DNA of 64,000 nt from Actinoplanes flavus (GCF_017592555.1 NZ_JAGFNS010000011.1:168859-232858); one strand, 5' to 3'; positions 27,054 to 35,548 are shown, counted from the stretch's first letter. Notes: a model not told the origin generated them from the letters alone. Translations and numbers: made by a program.

Positions 27054-27371
27054 TCACCAGTCCGCGAGGTTGGTCAGCACGCTCATCAGCCAGCGGCGGC
27101 CGCCGGCCTGTACGAGGGCGGCGGACATGCTCATCGAGCTGGCGAACAGCGCGGAACTGGTGGCGCGGTAGTCGCCGCTGTGGTTGCCGCACGAATAGCG
27201 CCAATGCGACACATGGGCCGCCTCCCAGCAGCTCGCACAGCGGATCCACGCATTGCTGCCGAGCTCCAGAGGCCCGCCGCAGTCGTGGTACCAGTAACTG
27301 GCCACGGTGCTTCGCATGCCGCTGCCGACGCATGCCGGGCACCGGAAGTAGAGGCGGTGATAGGTGATCAC
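27054..27371 (-). CDS. Cys-rich zinc-ribbon-like protein B of AAA operon
   Basis: A 105-aa protein. The GTG at 27371 overlaps the stop of the preceding gene (GTGA, 4 bases), so translation is coupled. It keeps the family framework FRCPAC, SYWYHDCGG, IRCASC, HVSHWRYSC-x-x-H, DYRATSSA, GRRW and the C-terminal NLADW. It is the most diverged of the three paralogs in the helix before the tail (FASSMSMSAALVQAG). It lies 25 bases upstream of the AAA ATPase start. Zinc binding is predicted from the Cys/His spacing; no enzymatic motif is visible. Confidence 0.75.
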   Translation of the reverse strand: MITYHRLYFRCPACVGSGMRSTVASYWYHDCGGPLELGSNAWIRCASCWEAAHVSHWRYSCGNHSGDYRATSSALFASSMSMSAALVQAGGRRWLMSVLTNLADW

Positions 27372-27688
27372 CAGTCGCCGAGGTTTTCCAGGAAGGTCAT
27401 CAGCCAACGGCGGCCGGCGACGCTGGTGAGCTGGCCGGCCGTCGACACGGCATTGGCCAGGTGGGCCGAGGTGGTCGCCCGGAAATCCGATTCGTGCTGC
27501 TCGCAGGCATACCGCCAATTGCGCACATGGTGGCGCTGATAGCAGCTCTTGCATTGGTAGTTGGCGTCGTCGCCGATCTGGAGTCCACCGCCGCACTGAT
27601 GGTGATACCAGTAACCGGGCAATCCGCCGTCCCGCCCGTCGGCGATACACGCCGGGCATCGGATGACTAAATCGAAGTACTGCGCCAT
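27368..27688 (-). CDS. Cys-rich zinc-ribbon-like protein A, first gene of AAA operon
   Basis: A 106-aa protein, ATG 27688 with GACGAGGG upstream (a longer in-frame form from 27730 lacks such a site). Cys/His positions: C11, C14, H29, C32, C46, C49, C62, H65. The helical C-terminal half (DFRATTSAHLANAVSTAGQL) ends in FLENLGDW. It shares blocks with proteins B and C. As first gene it defines an operon of five genes reading A, B, AAA ATPase, helical protein, C. No family known to me matches. Confidence 0.75.
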   Translation of the reverse strand: MAQYFDLVIRCPACIADGRDGGLPGYWYHHQCGGGLQIGDDANYQCKSCYQRHHVRNWRYACEQHESDFRATTSAHLANAVSTAGQLTSVAGRRWLMTFLENLGDW

Positions 27689-27895
27689 GCCCTCGTCTGG
27701 CGGACAGATTCCCGGCTTTTCACGTCCCACTTCGAGATCACCGGGAATTCACACCCGGACGGGTGGCCGATCATCGACGTTCGGACGAGCGCCGATCCTC
27801 CACATCAACCACGGGCGAACCGGATGGCGTCACCGTTCGTAAGATGCCATGGGCCGCCGACCGGTGGCCGTCCCGGTCCGTGAAGGGGAACCACT

Positions 27896-28444
27896 GTGAC
27901 GGCATCGCTGGCCGAACGGCGACAGGCCGGTCTGACCGCGCTCTACCTGGGCGTCTTCGCGATGATCTGGTTCAGCGTGCCGGACAGCCGGCCGCCCCTG
28001 GGCACCTACCTCGTGGTGGGCAGCCTGACCTCGATCCTGGTGGCCGGCATCGGCGCGCTGGTGGTGCTCCGGGCCCACCGGGAGGGCCCGGTGGAGCGGA
28101 ACACGAGCACCGACCGCAGGTATCTGGTGATCTTCGCCGGAGAGCTGGCGGCGGCCGGCTTCGGCGCCGTGCTGCTGGCCGTCATCCACCGGTCGGAATA
28201 CATTCCGGTGCTGGTCGGCGTGATCGTCGGCCTGCACTTCCTGCCGCTCGCGCCGGTGCTGAAGGATCCCGCGCTGCGGGTGCTGGGTGTCGCGGTCTGC
28301 CTCGCCGGGCTGGCCGGCCTGATCGCCGGGCTGGTCTCGGAGGTGGCCCCGGCGCGGGTGACCGCCTCCGGCATCGGGGTGCTGCTCCTCGGCTACGCCA
28401 TCGGAGCGCTGATCCGGATCGTGGTGGGGCGGCCCGGCCGGTGA
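27896..28444 (+). CDS. Multi-pass membrane protein of unknown function
   Basis: A 182-aa protein, GTG 27896 with GAAGGGGA at 27882-27889. About six hydrophobic segments (ALYLGVFAMIWFSV, LVVGSLTSILVAGIGALVVL, VIFAGELAAAGFGAVLLAVI, VLVGVIVGLHFLPL, VLGVAVCLAGLAGLIAGL, ASGIGVLLLGYAIGALI). It resembles small actinobacterial integral membrane proteins without assigned function. Divergent from the AAA operon, with 207 bases between them. Closed by the hairpin 28428-28456. Confidence 0.75.
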   Translation: MTASLAERRQAGLTALYLGVFAMIWFSVPDSRPPLGTYLVVGSLTSILVAGIGALVVLRAHREGPVERNTSTDRRYLVIFAGELAAAGFGAVLLAVIHRSEYIPVLVGVIVGLHFLPLAPVLKDPALRVLGVAVCLAGLAGLIAGLVSEVAPARVTASGIGVLLLGYAIGALIRIVVGRPGR

Positions 28445-28456
28445 GACCGGGCCGCC
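28428..28456. terminator. Terminator hairpin
   Basis: 10-bp perfect stem GGCGGCCCGG/CCGGGCCGCC with a 9-base loop followed by TTTG, between the convergent genes ending at 28444 and 28466. Confidence 0.7.
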
Positions 28457-28465
28457 TTTGAAAGA

Positions 28466-29875
28466 TCAACCGATGGCGTACGCGCGGAAGACGGTCGCCT
28501 CGGTGTACCCACCGTTGGTGTAGGTGGCCCGGGTGCGCAGCGAGACCGCGCCGGACGCCGGGTTCGGGACGATCGCGTGCCAGACCCCGCCGATCTTCCG
28601 AACTCCGACGGAACGCCAGGTCCGCCCGCCGTCGGTGGAGATCTTCGTGCTCAGCGACTTGAGCTTCGGGTTCGCGCCCTTCTTCATGTCGCCGTACTTC
28701 AGGTAGCGGCTCAGCCGGAGCGCCACGTTCGTGGTGCTGCCCGGCTTGGCCTGGTTGTAGCCGTTCAGGCCGGCCGGCACGTGCTGCACGGCCATCGTCT
28801 GGGTCAGGCCACTGGTGTTCTTCTTGGCGTAGAACCGGAAGACGACGCTGGTCGCCGTCGACAGCATCCCGGCCGGGAAGACGAAGCCCGGCTCGTAACG
28901 GGTGCCGGTGCTGGTCAGCGTGTACCAGCCGGCCTTCTTGACCCGGAAGTCGATCGCGGATCTGTCCGAAGTCGGGGTGAAGGTCTTGAGCGTCTTGCCG
29001 CCGAGCTTGAGGGAGGCCTTCACCTTGACGGTGCGCTCGCTGCCGTAGGTGCTGCCCACGCCGGGGAAGTTCGGGTCCTGGAGCATGTCGTTGAGCTCGT
29101 AGACGATCCGGCCCTGATAGGTGGCGGGCAGCCGGGTGCCCGGGCCCCAGGCCGCGCCGAAGAAGCGGACGAAGTACGCCTTCCCTGCCGCGATGGTGCG
29201 GTTCGTGGTGAAGTGGTTGACGTACCTGCCCTCGCCGTTGGTGGCGGTTCCGGAGCCGGAGGTGCGGATGTCCCACTTGCCAGGGCTCAGGTAGAGCTTC
29301 GAGGTGCTCGGCCGGTCGCTGCTGCCGAGACTGGCCATCATGTAGTCACCGCAGCCGCCGCCGACCGCTTGTGCGTCGACCTGGGCACTGGTTCCGGCGG
29401 ACGGTCCGCGCCGCGAGTCGACCGTGACCGCGCCGAGCTTGGCGGTGCTGAACACCCGGGCCGTCGTGCTCGGCACGCCCTTGGTGGTCTGGTGCAGGAC
29501 CGCGTAGCCACCGATCGCGTCGTAGCCGTTCCAGTAGCCGAGAGCCGCGTAGCTGAGGTACTTCGACGCGCTCGGGATGACGTAAAGCGAGTCGGCGCCG
29601 TTGACGTAGAGCTCGATCCCGCCGAAGGGTGCGCCCTCGGCACAGATACGAGCGCCCTGGGTTCGGCTCAGACCGGACGGGGCCGGGCTCAGACCGAGGT
29701 TCACCAGCCGGCCCTGGCGGGCGTCGATGGTCAGCTTAGAGGCACCGGAGACCTTGACGGTCCGGCCGCCGAGCGTGTGGGTGATGCCGGTGCTGATCCG
29801 GGCCAGCACGGCGTAGTTGCCCTTCGGCAGCGTCCGCTTCACACCCGTGAATCGAATGAAGAGTCCGGAGATCAT
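28466..29875 (-). CDS. Secreted-type beta-rich protein, probably lacking its N-terminus
   Basis: At least 469 aa from the ATG at 29875. The sequence is Gly/Ser/Thr-rich and beta-like throughout (YAVLARISTGITHTLGGRTVKVSG, YLSPGKWDIRTSGSG). Its end, DGGRTWRSVGVRKIGG through SLRTRATYTNGGYTEATVFRAY, matches the style of C-terminal domains on large actinobacterial secreted subtilases. No signal peptide or protease domain can be found; the frame stays open upstream as an antisense of the Mod gene but without protein-like sequence. It may be the stump of a longer gene cut when the Mod/Res pair arrived, or start at an unrecognised codon. Confidence 0.5.
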   Translation of the reverse strand: MISGLFIRFTGVKRTLPKGNYAVLARISTGITHTLGGRTVKVSGASKLTIDARQGRLVNLGLSPAPSGLSRTQGARICAEGAPFGGIELYVNGADSLYVIPSASKYLSYAALGYWNGYDAIGGYAVLHQTTKGVPSTTARVFSTAKLGAVTVDSRRGPSAGTSAQVDAQAVGGGCGDYMMASLGSSDRPSTSKLYLSPGKWDIRTSGSGTATNGEGRYVNHFTTNRTIAAGKAYFVRFFGAAWGPGTRLPATYQGRIVYELNDMLQDPNFPGVGSTYGSERTVKVKASLKLGGKTLKTFTPTSDRSAIDFRVKKAGWYTLTSTGTRYEPGFVFPAGMLSTATSVVFRFYAKKNTSGLTQTMAVQHVPAGLNGYNQAKPGSTTNVALRLSRYLKYGDMKKGANPKLKSLSTKISTDGGRTWRSVGVRKIGGVWHAIVPNPASGAVSLRTRATYTNGGYTEATVFRAYAIG

Positions 29876-30001
29876 CGCATAGAACGGAACGGTATCGATG
29901 CTCTGGGGAATCGCCCTCCTGATGGGCTTTGTCCCCCGCGTACGAAAAATGGCGGTGTAAGGTCCGGTTTTTACCGCTTGGGCGAGTAGGCTCCGGGTCC
30001 T

Positions 30002-31867
30002 GTGGACAGCCTGAGCCGCGACAGTGTGGACCCGGCGGCGCACGACGCCGACCGGCTCGCCGAGCTGTTTCCCATGGTCGTCACCGAGGTGGTCGGCGCG
30101 GACGGCCGAGCGACCCGGGCCATCGACTTCGATCAGTTGCGGCGGCGGCTCGGTGACCACGTGGTCGAGGGTGAGCGGGAGCGCTACCGGCTGGAGTGGC
30201 CGGGCAAGCAGCGGGCGCAGCGTGAGGCGCGTGAACCGGCATCCGGGACATTGCGCCCCGTCCGCTCCGAGTCGGTGGATTTCGACACCACCGGCAACCT
30301 GTTCATCGAGGGCGACAACCTCGACGTGCTGCGGCTGTTGCAGGAGCCGTACCTCGGGCGGATCAAGCTGATCTACATCGACCCGCCCTACAACACCGGC
30401 AACGACTTCATCTACGACGACGACTTCTCGCAGACCCGGGCCGGCTATCTGACCGGATCCGGGCAGGTCGGCGCGGGTGGCGTGCCGCTGGTCGCCAATC
30501 CCGAGTGGGGCGGGCGGTTCCACTCGAACTGGCTGACCATGATGTACCCGCGGCTGGCCCTGGCCCGCAACCTGCTGGCCGACGACGGGGTCATCTTCAT
30601 CTCGATCGACGACCACGAGATCGACAACCTCAAGAAGATCGGTACGGAGATCTTCGGCGAGCAGAACTTCGTCGCGCAGATCATCTGGCAGAAGGTGTAC
30701 GCCCCGAAGAACTCGGCCCGCTGGTTCTCCGAGGACCACGACTACATCCTGGTCTTCGCACGGAACCGGGAACGCTGGCAGCCCCGGCCACTGGCCCGCA
30801 CCGAGGCCATGGAGGCGCGCTACCGCAACCCCGACGACGACCCGCGCGGACCGTGGAAGGCCGAGAACATGTCGGCCCGCAACCGGTACGACGCCGGCGT
30901 CTACCCGATCACCACCCCGTCCGGCCGGGTCATCGACGGGCCGCCCCGGGGCAGCTACTGGCGCATCTCCCGGCAGCGGTTCGACGAGCTGGACGCGGAC
31001 GGACGGATCTGGTGGGGCGCGGACGGCGACAATGTGCCCGCGGTCAAGCGGTTCCTCTCCGAGGTGGCGGCCGGACGGACCCCGCAGACGCTGTGGCCGT
31101 ACGACGAGGTCGGGCACACCCAGGACGCCAAACGGGCACTGCTGCGCTACGTCCCGTTCGAGAACACGGCGAACGTCCTCAACTCGGTCAAGCCGGTCGA
31201 GCTGGTCCGGCGCATCCTCCAGCTGGCCGGCGACCCGGGCGACGGCGACATCGTGCTCGACTTCTTCAGCGGCAGCGGCACCACCGCGCACGCCGTCCTG
31301 GAACAGAACCTGGCGGACGGCGGCAACCGGCGTTTCATCAGCGTGCAGATCCCGGAACCGTTGCCGGTCGCCGAGGCCGGGCTGGCGTCCATCTTCGAGA
31401 TCGGCCTGACCCGGATCCGCAACGTGGCCGCCGAGATCCGCGCCCGGAACCCCGGGACGGACCTCGACCTCGGATTCCGGGTGCTGCGCTGGGACACGTC
31501 GGGTCTCACCGATGCGCGGGTGCCACCGGACACGCTCGACCAGGCCGGCCTGGACGCGCACACCGACCGTATCCGGCCCGGGCGCACCGGGGAGGATCTG
31601 CTGCTCCAGGTGCTGCTGGACGAAGGCCTGGACCCGGCCACGCCGATCACGGCGGCGACGGTCGACGGGCGCGAGATCCTGGTCGCCGGTGAGCTGGTCG
31701 CCTGTTTCGCCGCCACGGTCAGCCCGGCGGTGGTCCGGGCGGTCGCCGAGCGGCGTCCGCGGTGGGCGGTCTTCCGGGACTCGGCGTTCGCCGGGGACGC
31801 CGACCGGATCAACGCCGGCCAGGTGTTCGCCGCGGTGTCGCCGGCCACCGACGTGAAGGTCCTGTGA
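30002..31867 (+). CDS. Type III-like Mod DNA methyltransferase
   Basis: A 621-aa protein, GTG 30002. Motif IV LIYIDPPYNTGNDFIY (about 124-139) precedes motif I VLDFFSGSGTTAHAVLE (about 418-434), the beta-class amino-methyltransferase order of type III Mod subunits and relatives. WFSEDHDYILVFARN is also typical. It methylates adenine N6 at an asymmetric site and carries the target recognition domain in the middle. It is followed after three bases by the Res gene. Slightly smaller than textbook Mod proteins, but all key motifs are present. Confidence 0.9.
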   Translation: MDSLSRDSVDPAAHDADRLAELFPMVVTEVVGADGRATRAIDFDQLRRRLGDHVVEGERERYRLEWPGKQRAQREAREPASGTLRPVRSESVDFDTTGNLFIEGDNLDVLRLLQEPYLGRIKLIYIDPPYNTGNDFIYDDDFSQTRAGYLTGSGQVGAGGVPLVANPEWGGRFHSNWLTMMYPRLALARNLLADDGVIFISIDDHEIDNLKKIGTEIFGEQNFVAQIIWQKVYAPKNSARWFSEDHDYILVFARNRERWQPRPLARTEAMEARYRNPDDDPRGPWKAENMSARNRYDAGVYPITTPSGRVIDGPPRGSYWRISRQRFDELDADGRIWWGADGDNVPAVKRFLSEVAAGRTPQTLWPYDEVGHTQDAKRALLRYVPFENTANVLNSVKPVELVRRILQLAGDPGDGDIVLDFFSGSGTTAHAVLEQNLADGGNRRFISVQIPEPLPVAEAGLASIFEIGLTRIRNVAAEIRARNPGTDLDLGFRVLRWDTSGLTDARVPPDTLDQAGLDAHTDRIRPGRTGEDLLLQVLLDEGLDPATPITAATVDGREILVAGELVACFAATVSPAVVRAVAERRPRWAVFRDSAFAGDADRINAGQVFAAVSPATDVKVL

Positions 31868-31870
31868 GCG

Positions 31871-34156
31871 GTGCGGCTCCAGTTCAAGGTGCAGGCGTAC
31901 CAGACCGAGGCGGTGGCCGCCGTGGTGGACTGCTTCGCCGGGCAGCCGCGACGGGATCCGGGTAACCGCAACGCGCCGCTGCGCCTGGCCCCGGAGCGGC
32001 TGCTGGAGAACATCCGGGCCGTGCAGAAGCGGGCCGGGCTGCCGCTCTCCACGGCGCCGGCCCGCAGCGACGCGGCCGCGGACGGCACCCCGAACCTCGA
32101 CGTCGAGATGGAGACCGGCACCGGCAAGACCTACGTCTACATCAAGACGATCATGGAACTGCACCGGCGGTACGGCTGGGCGAAGTTCATCGTGGTGGTG
32201 CCCGGGGTGGCGATCCGCGAGGGGGTGCGCCGGTCGTTCGAGGTCACCGGCGAGCACTTCCGGCAGGCGTACGGAACGCGGCCGCGACATTTCGTGTACG
32301 ACTCCTCGGAGCTGCACGAACTGGAGCGGTTCCGGGACGGCGCCGGCGTACAGGTGATGATCATCAACGTCCAGGCGTTCAACTCGGCGGCCCGGGACAA
32401 CCGGCGCATCTACGACGAGCTCGACGCGTTCCGCTCCCGGCGGCCGATCGACGTGATCAGCGCGGCGCGACCGGTGGTGATCATCGACGAGCCGCAGCGG
32501 ATCGGGTCGGCGCGGTCGCTCGCGTCACTGAGCCGGTTCGACCCCCTGATGGTGCTGCGGTACTCGGCCACCCACCGGGTCCTCCACGATCTGGTGCACC
32601 GGCTCGACGCGCGGGCGGCGTACCGGGAAAGGCTGGTCAAGAAGATCACCGTGATCGGCCTGGAGTCGCCGTCGTCGGCGCCGGTCACCGCGATCCGGCG
32701 GGTGCAGATCCGTGAGGTGATCCGGGCCCACCTGGACAAGGAGCGGGAGCTCTGGGCGCGCGGGATCAAGGTGCTGTCGTTGCTCTTCATCGACCGGGTC
32801 AGCCGCTACCGGGACTACTCGGCCGACGACGAACTGGGGGAGTACGCCCGGATCTTCGTCGACGAGTATCAGGATCTGGTCGCGGCCGAGCCGGACGGCG
32901 ACTACCGGCGCCACCTGGCGTCGATCCCGGTGGAGCGGACCCATCAGGGCTACTTCGCGATCGACCGGCGTACCCGGCGATGGGTCGACCCGACCTCCAC
33001 CGACATAGACGCATATAGCCTGATTCTTCGGGATCGGGAGCGGCTGCTGTCGCCGGAGGAGCCGGTCCGGTTCATCTTCTCTCACTCCGCACTGCGCGAA
33101 GGGTGGGACAACCCCAACGTCTTCGTCATGGGCATGCTCAAGAGCAGCGACAACATCGTGTCCCGGCGGCAGGAGGTGGGCCGGGGGCTGCGGCTCGCGG
33201 TGGACCGCAACGGCGAACGGATGGACGATCCGGCCGTCGTGCACGAGATCAACGAGCTGACCGTGGTGACCGACGAGTCGTACGCGTCGTTCGTGGCCGG
33301 ATTGCAGAAGGAGTCCGGGTTCGGGACCGTGGCCGACGGCCGTCGCCTCACCCGGCTCACGCGCAACGCCAACTTCCACCGGCCGGAGTTCCGGGCGGCG
33401 GTGGAGCGGATCAGTCGCCGGGCCGTCTACCGGGTCGATTTCGGCTCCGACGAGTTGATCGCCCGTTGTGTCGCCGCGCTCGACACTTCGCTTCGTGTCG
33501 ATCCACGGCGGATCGAGGTGCGAGCTGATCGGGAAACGCGGATGTACCCGATTCAGAACGAACCGCGGGATCTGCTGGGTGATCTCGCCGGTCGAACCGG
33601 GATCACGCGGCGGACGGCCGGGGCCGTCCTCGCCGGAGTCCGCGCGGAGACCTTCGGCCGGTACCGTGACGACCCCGCCGGCTTCGCGGACGCCGCCGCG
33701 ACCCTGATAAGCCAGGAAATGTCGGTATTGCTGCTGCGAGGGCTTGCTTACGACGTCCTCCCCGGCCGCCGTGAGATCTTCACCGACATCCGGCCCCGGA
33801 TCGACCTCGCCCACGCCGGCCCGAGACTGGCCAAGAACATCTACGACCACGCCACCACCGACCTCGCCCTGGTCCACGAGCTGGAGACCCGCGAGGACGT
33901 CGCCGTCTACGCCCGGCTGCCCGGCGACTACACGATCCCCACTCCACTCGGCGACTACCACCCCGGCTGGCTGGTGGCCCTCGACGACGACTGCCTGGTG
34001 ATCGCGGCCGGCGGCGACACCGACCCGGCCCGGATCGAGTGCGCCAAGCGGTTCTTCGCCGCACTCGACGTCCCGTTCCGCGTCGCGGCGCCATCAGCGG
34101 TGTCCCGGTCCGCAGACGGCCGAACACCTCGACCCGGTGCGGGCGCACGTCGCTGA
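31871..34156 (+). CDS. Type III-like Res helicase subunit with degenerate nuclease domain
   Basis: A 761-aa protein, GTG 31871, coupled to Mod. SF2 motifs are intact: METGTGKTYVYIKT (Walker A, about 79), IIDEPQRIGS (Walker B), YSATHR (III), SHSALREGWDNPNV and VGRGLRLAVD (V/VI). The C-terminal endonuclease region reads TIPTPLGDYHPGWLVAL then CLVIAAGGDTDPARIECAKRF. Family members normally have PDW and an E-T-K motif here; both catalytic positions are replaced and the segment is shorter. The protein is also short for Res. It ends in a Pro/Arg-rich tail. DNA translocation is predicted; DNA cleavage is doubtful. Confidence 0.85.
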   Translation: MRLQFKVQAYQTEAVAAVVDCFAGQPRRDPGNRNAPLRLAPERLLENIRAVQKRAGLPLSTAPARSDAAADGTPNLDVEMETGTGKTYVYIKTIMELHRRYGWAKFIVVVPGVAIREGVRRSFEVTGEHFRQAYGTRPRHFVYDSSELHELERFRDGAGVQVMIINVQAFNSAARDNRRIYDELDAFRSRRPIDVISAARPVVIIDEPQRIGSARSLASLSRFDPLMVLRYSATHRVLHDLVHRLDARAAYRERLVKKITVIGLESPSSAPVTAIRRVQIREVIRAHLDKERELWARGIKVLSLLFIDRVSRYRDYSADDELGEYARIFVDEYQDLVAAEPDGDYRRHLASIPVERTHQGYFAIDRRTRRWVDPTSTDIDAYSLILRDRERLLSPEEPVRFIFSHSALREGWDNPNVFVMGMLKSSDNIVSRRQEVGRGLRLAVDRNGERMDDPAVVHEINELTVVTDESYASFVAGLQKESGFGTVADGRRLTRLTRNANFHRPEFRAAVERISRRAVYRVDFGSDELIARCVAALDTSLRVDPRRIEVRADRETRMYPIQNEPRDLLGDLAGRTGITRRTAGAVLAGVRAETFGRYRDDPAGFADAAATLISQEMSVLLLRGLAYDVLPGRREIFTDIRPRIDLAHAGPRLAKNIYDHATTDLALVHELETREDVAVYARLPGDYTIPTPLGDYHPGWLVALDDDCLVIAAGGDTDPARIECAKRFFAALDVPFRVAAPSAVSRSADGRTPRPGAGARR

Positions 34157-34204
34157 GCGGCTCCCGGCGAACACCTCGCAAGGCGCTCCGGCAGCCAAGA
34201 CACA

Positions 34205-34309
34205 AAGCCCGATCCGAGTACGACAGCGCGGTGCTCACTCCGAGACGGTCCGGCGGCCACGGCGCGAAGCCCGATCCGAGTACGAAAGCGCGGTGCTTAC
34301 TCCGAGACG
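34205..34309. repeat. 43-bp direct repeat pair after res
   Basis: Two copies (34205-34247 and 34267-34309) differ at only two bases and begin AAGCCCGATCCGAGTACGA. They lie 48 bases after the Res stop, in a 567-base gap (34157-34723) with no convincing gene. Confidence 0.85.
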
Positions 34310-34436
34310 TCCCGCCCGGCTTCATGTGTGAGGAACCGGCCGGGGATTCCGCAACAACCCCCGGCCGGCCCGCCCCATCGTAAGGAGCAACCCGGTCCTC
34401 CGGGCGTCCCGACCGCCGTCTCAATCCGACGAACCC

Positions 34437-34493
34437 CGCCTGTCTCGGCTCATGCCGCCTGTCTCGGCTCATGCTGCCCGGCCTGGCTCATGC
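34437..34493. repeat. 19-bp tandem repeat, three units
   Basis: Units 34437-34455 and 34456-34474 are identical (CGCCTGTCTCGGCTCATGC); the third (34475-34493) is degenerate. Same gene-free gap as the 43-bp repeats. Confidence 0.8.
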
Positions 34494-34723
34494 CGCCTGG
34501 ACCTGGCTGTGGACCGGGTGACCCTGCTGGCGTGGCTGGCGCCTTGTGCCTTGAATTCCGGTTTGTCCGCCGAGGGAGGTCCCGCAAGCGCCTGAAGACC
34601 GGCTCATCAGGTCTGGACCCCGCCGCCTCTCAATGAGGATGATCGAGACGACATCGAAGTCGTGTCGCGACCCCATGCTTCCGCCGCGCCGCAGTGTTCG
34701 ATGATCAGGAAGGACAAGCCGAG

Positions 34724-35548
34724 ATGACCGACTTCTCCACCCGCCTCCGCCGCGCCACCATGGTCGAGCACCGTGAAGCCGAGACCCGCAGCTTCATCTC
34801 CCGCCTGCTGGCCGGCTCGGTGCCGATGACCGGGTACGCCGCGTTGACCGCCCAGTACCTGATCATCTATCGCGAGTTGGAAGCCGCCGCCGCCCACATG
34901 CGGTCCCTGACCGGTTCGTCATCCGGCCCCGCCGCCGATCGCGCGGATGCCGTTTCCGATCACGCGGGCGCCGCTAGCGACCGCTCGGGCACCGTTTCCG
35001 ATCGCGCGGGCGCCGCTGTCGACCGCTCGGGTGCCGCTGCCGATCGCGCGGGCGCCGGTTCGGTCGCCGAGCTGGTCGCGGGTTTCGCCGATCCCGCGCT
35101 GACCCGGGTGCCTTCCCTGGAAGCGGACCTGGCCCACCTCTACGGCCCGGACTGGGAATCGGCCATCACCGTCCTCGACTCCACCCGCCGCTACGCCGAA
35201 CGCCTCCGTGAGCACGCGGCCACCTCGCCCACCCACTTCATCGCCCACCACTACGTCCGCTACCTGGGCGACCTCAGCGGTGGCCAGATGATCGGCCGCA
35301 CCCTGGCCAACCTCTACGGCCTGGGCGAGGCGGGCACGTCGTTCTACCGCTTCGAGCGGATCCCCGACCCGCGCGCCTACAAGCTCGCCTACCGGGCCCG
35401 GCTCGACGCCCTGGACCTGACCGAGGACCAGGCCGGGGTCATGGTGGCCGAGGCCCAGCTCGCCTTCCGCTGCAACGCCGACATCTTCGTCGAGCTGGGC
35501 GCCCACTACCCGGAGAGCCCGGAGGACGACCTGGCCCCCGCCGCCTGA
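34724..35548 (+). CDS. Heme oxygenase (biliverdin-forming) with internal 7-residue repeats
   Basis: A 274-aa protein, ATG 34724 behind GGAAGGA. Family signatures are EHREAE with the proximal heme ligand at about H16, TGYAALTAQYLIIYRELE, and the distal helix YLGDLSGGQMIG. It opens heme to biliverdin, CO and iron, usually for iron acquisition. Residues 72-113 are an insertion of six seven-residue units (D-R-(A/S)-G-A-x-x) between two normal helices, making the protein about 45 residues longer than typical. The core is otherwise complete, so activity is expected. No heme uptake genes are adjacent. Confidence 0.9.
   Translation: MTDFSTRLRRATMVEHREAETRSFISRLLAGSVPMTGYAALTAQYLIIYRELEAAAAHMRSLTGSSSGPAADRADAVSDHAGAASDRSGTVSDRAGAAVDRSGAAADRAGAGSVAELVAGFADPALTRVPSLEADLAHLYGPDWESAITVLDSTRRYAERLREHAATSPTHFIAHHYVRYLGDLSGGQMIGRTLANLYGLGEAGTSFYRFERIPDPRAYKLAYRARLDALDLTEDQAGVMVAEAQLAFRCNADIFVELGAHYPESPEDDLAPAA
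34937..35062 (+). repeat. 21-bp in-frame minisatellite inside heme oxygenase gene
   Basis: Six tandem 21-bp units (126 bases) encode seven-residue repeats starting D-R or D-H. Unit-to-unit variation is at a few positions, mostly alternating Ala/Ser and Ala/Val. Length variation among strains would keep the reading frame. Confidence 0.85.

Noticed and set aside
28466..32317. 1283-residue frame running antisense through the Mod gene
   Set aside because: The upstream part has low-complexity antisense composition; Mod is clearly coded on the other strand. Only the part below about 29875 is protein-like.
34137..34331. Small forward frame over the 43-bp repeats
   Set aside because: It is composed of repeat DNA, has no ribosome site and overlaps the end of the Res gene.
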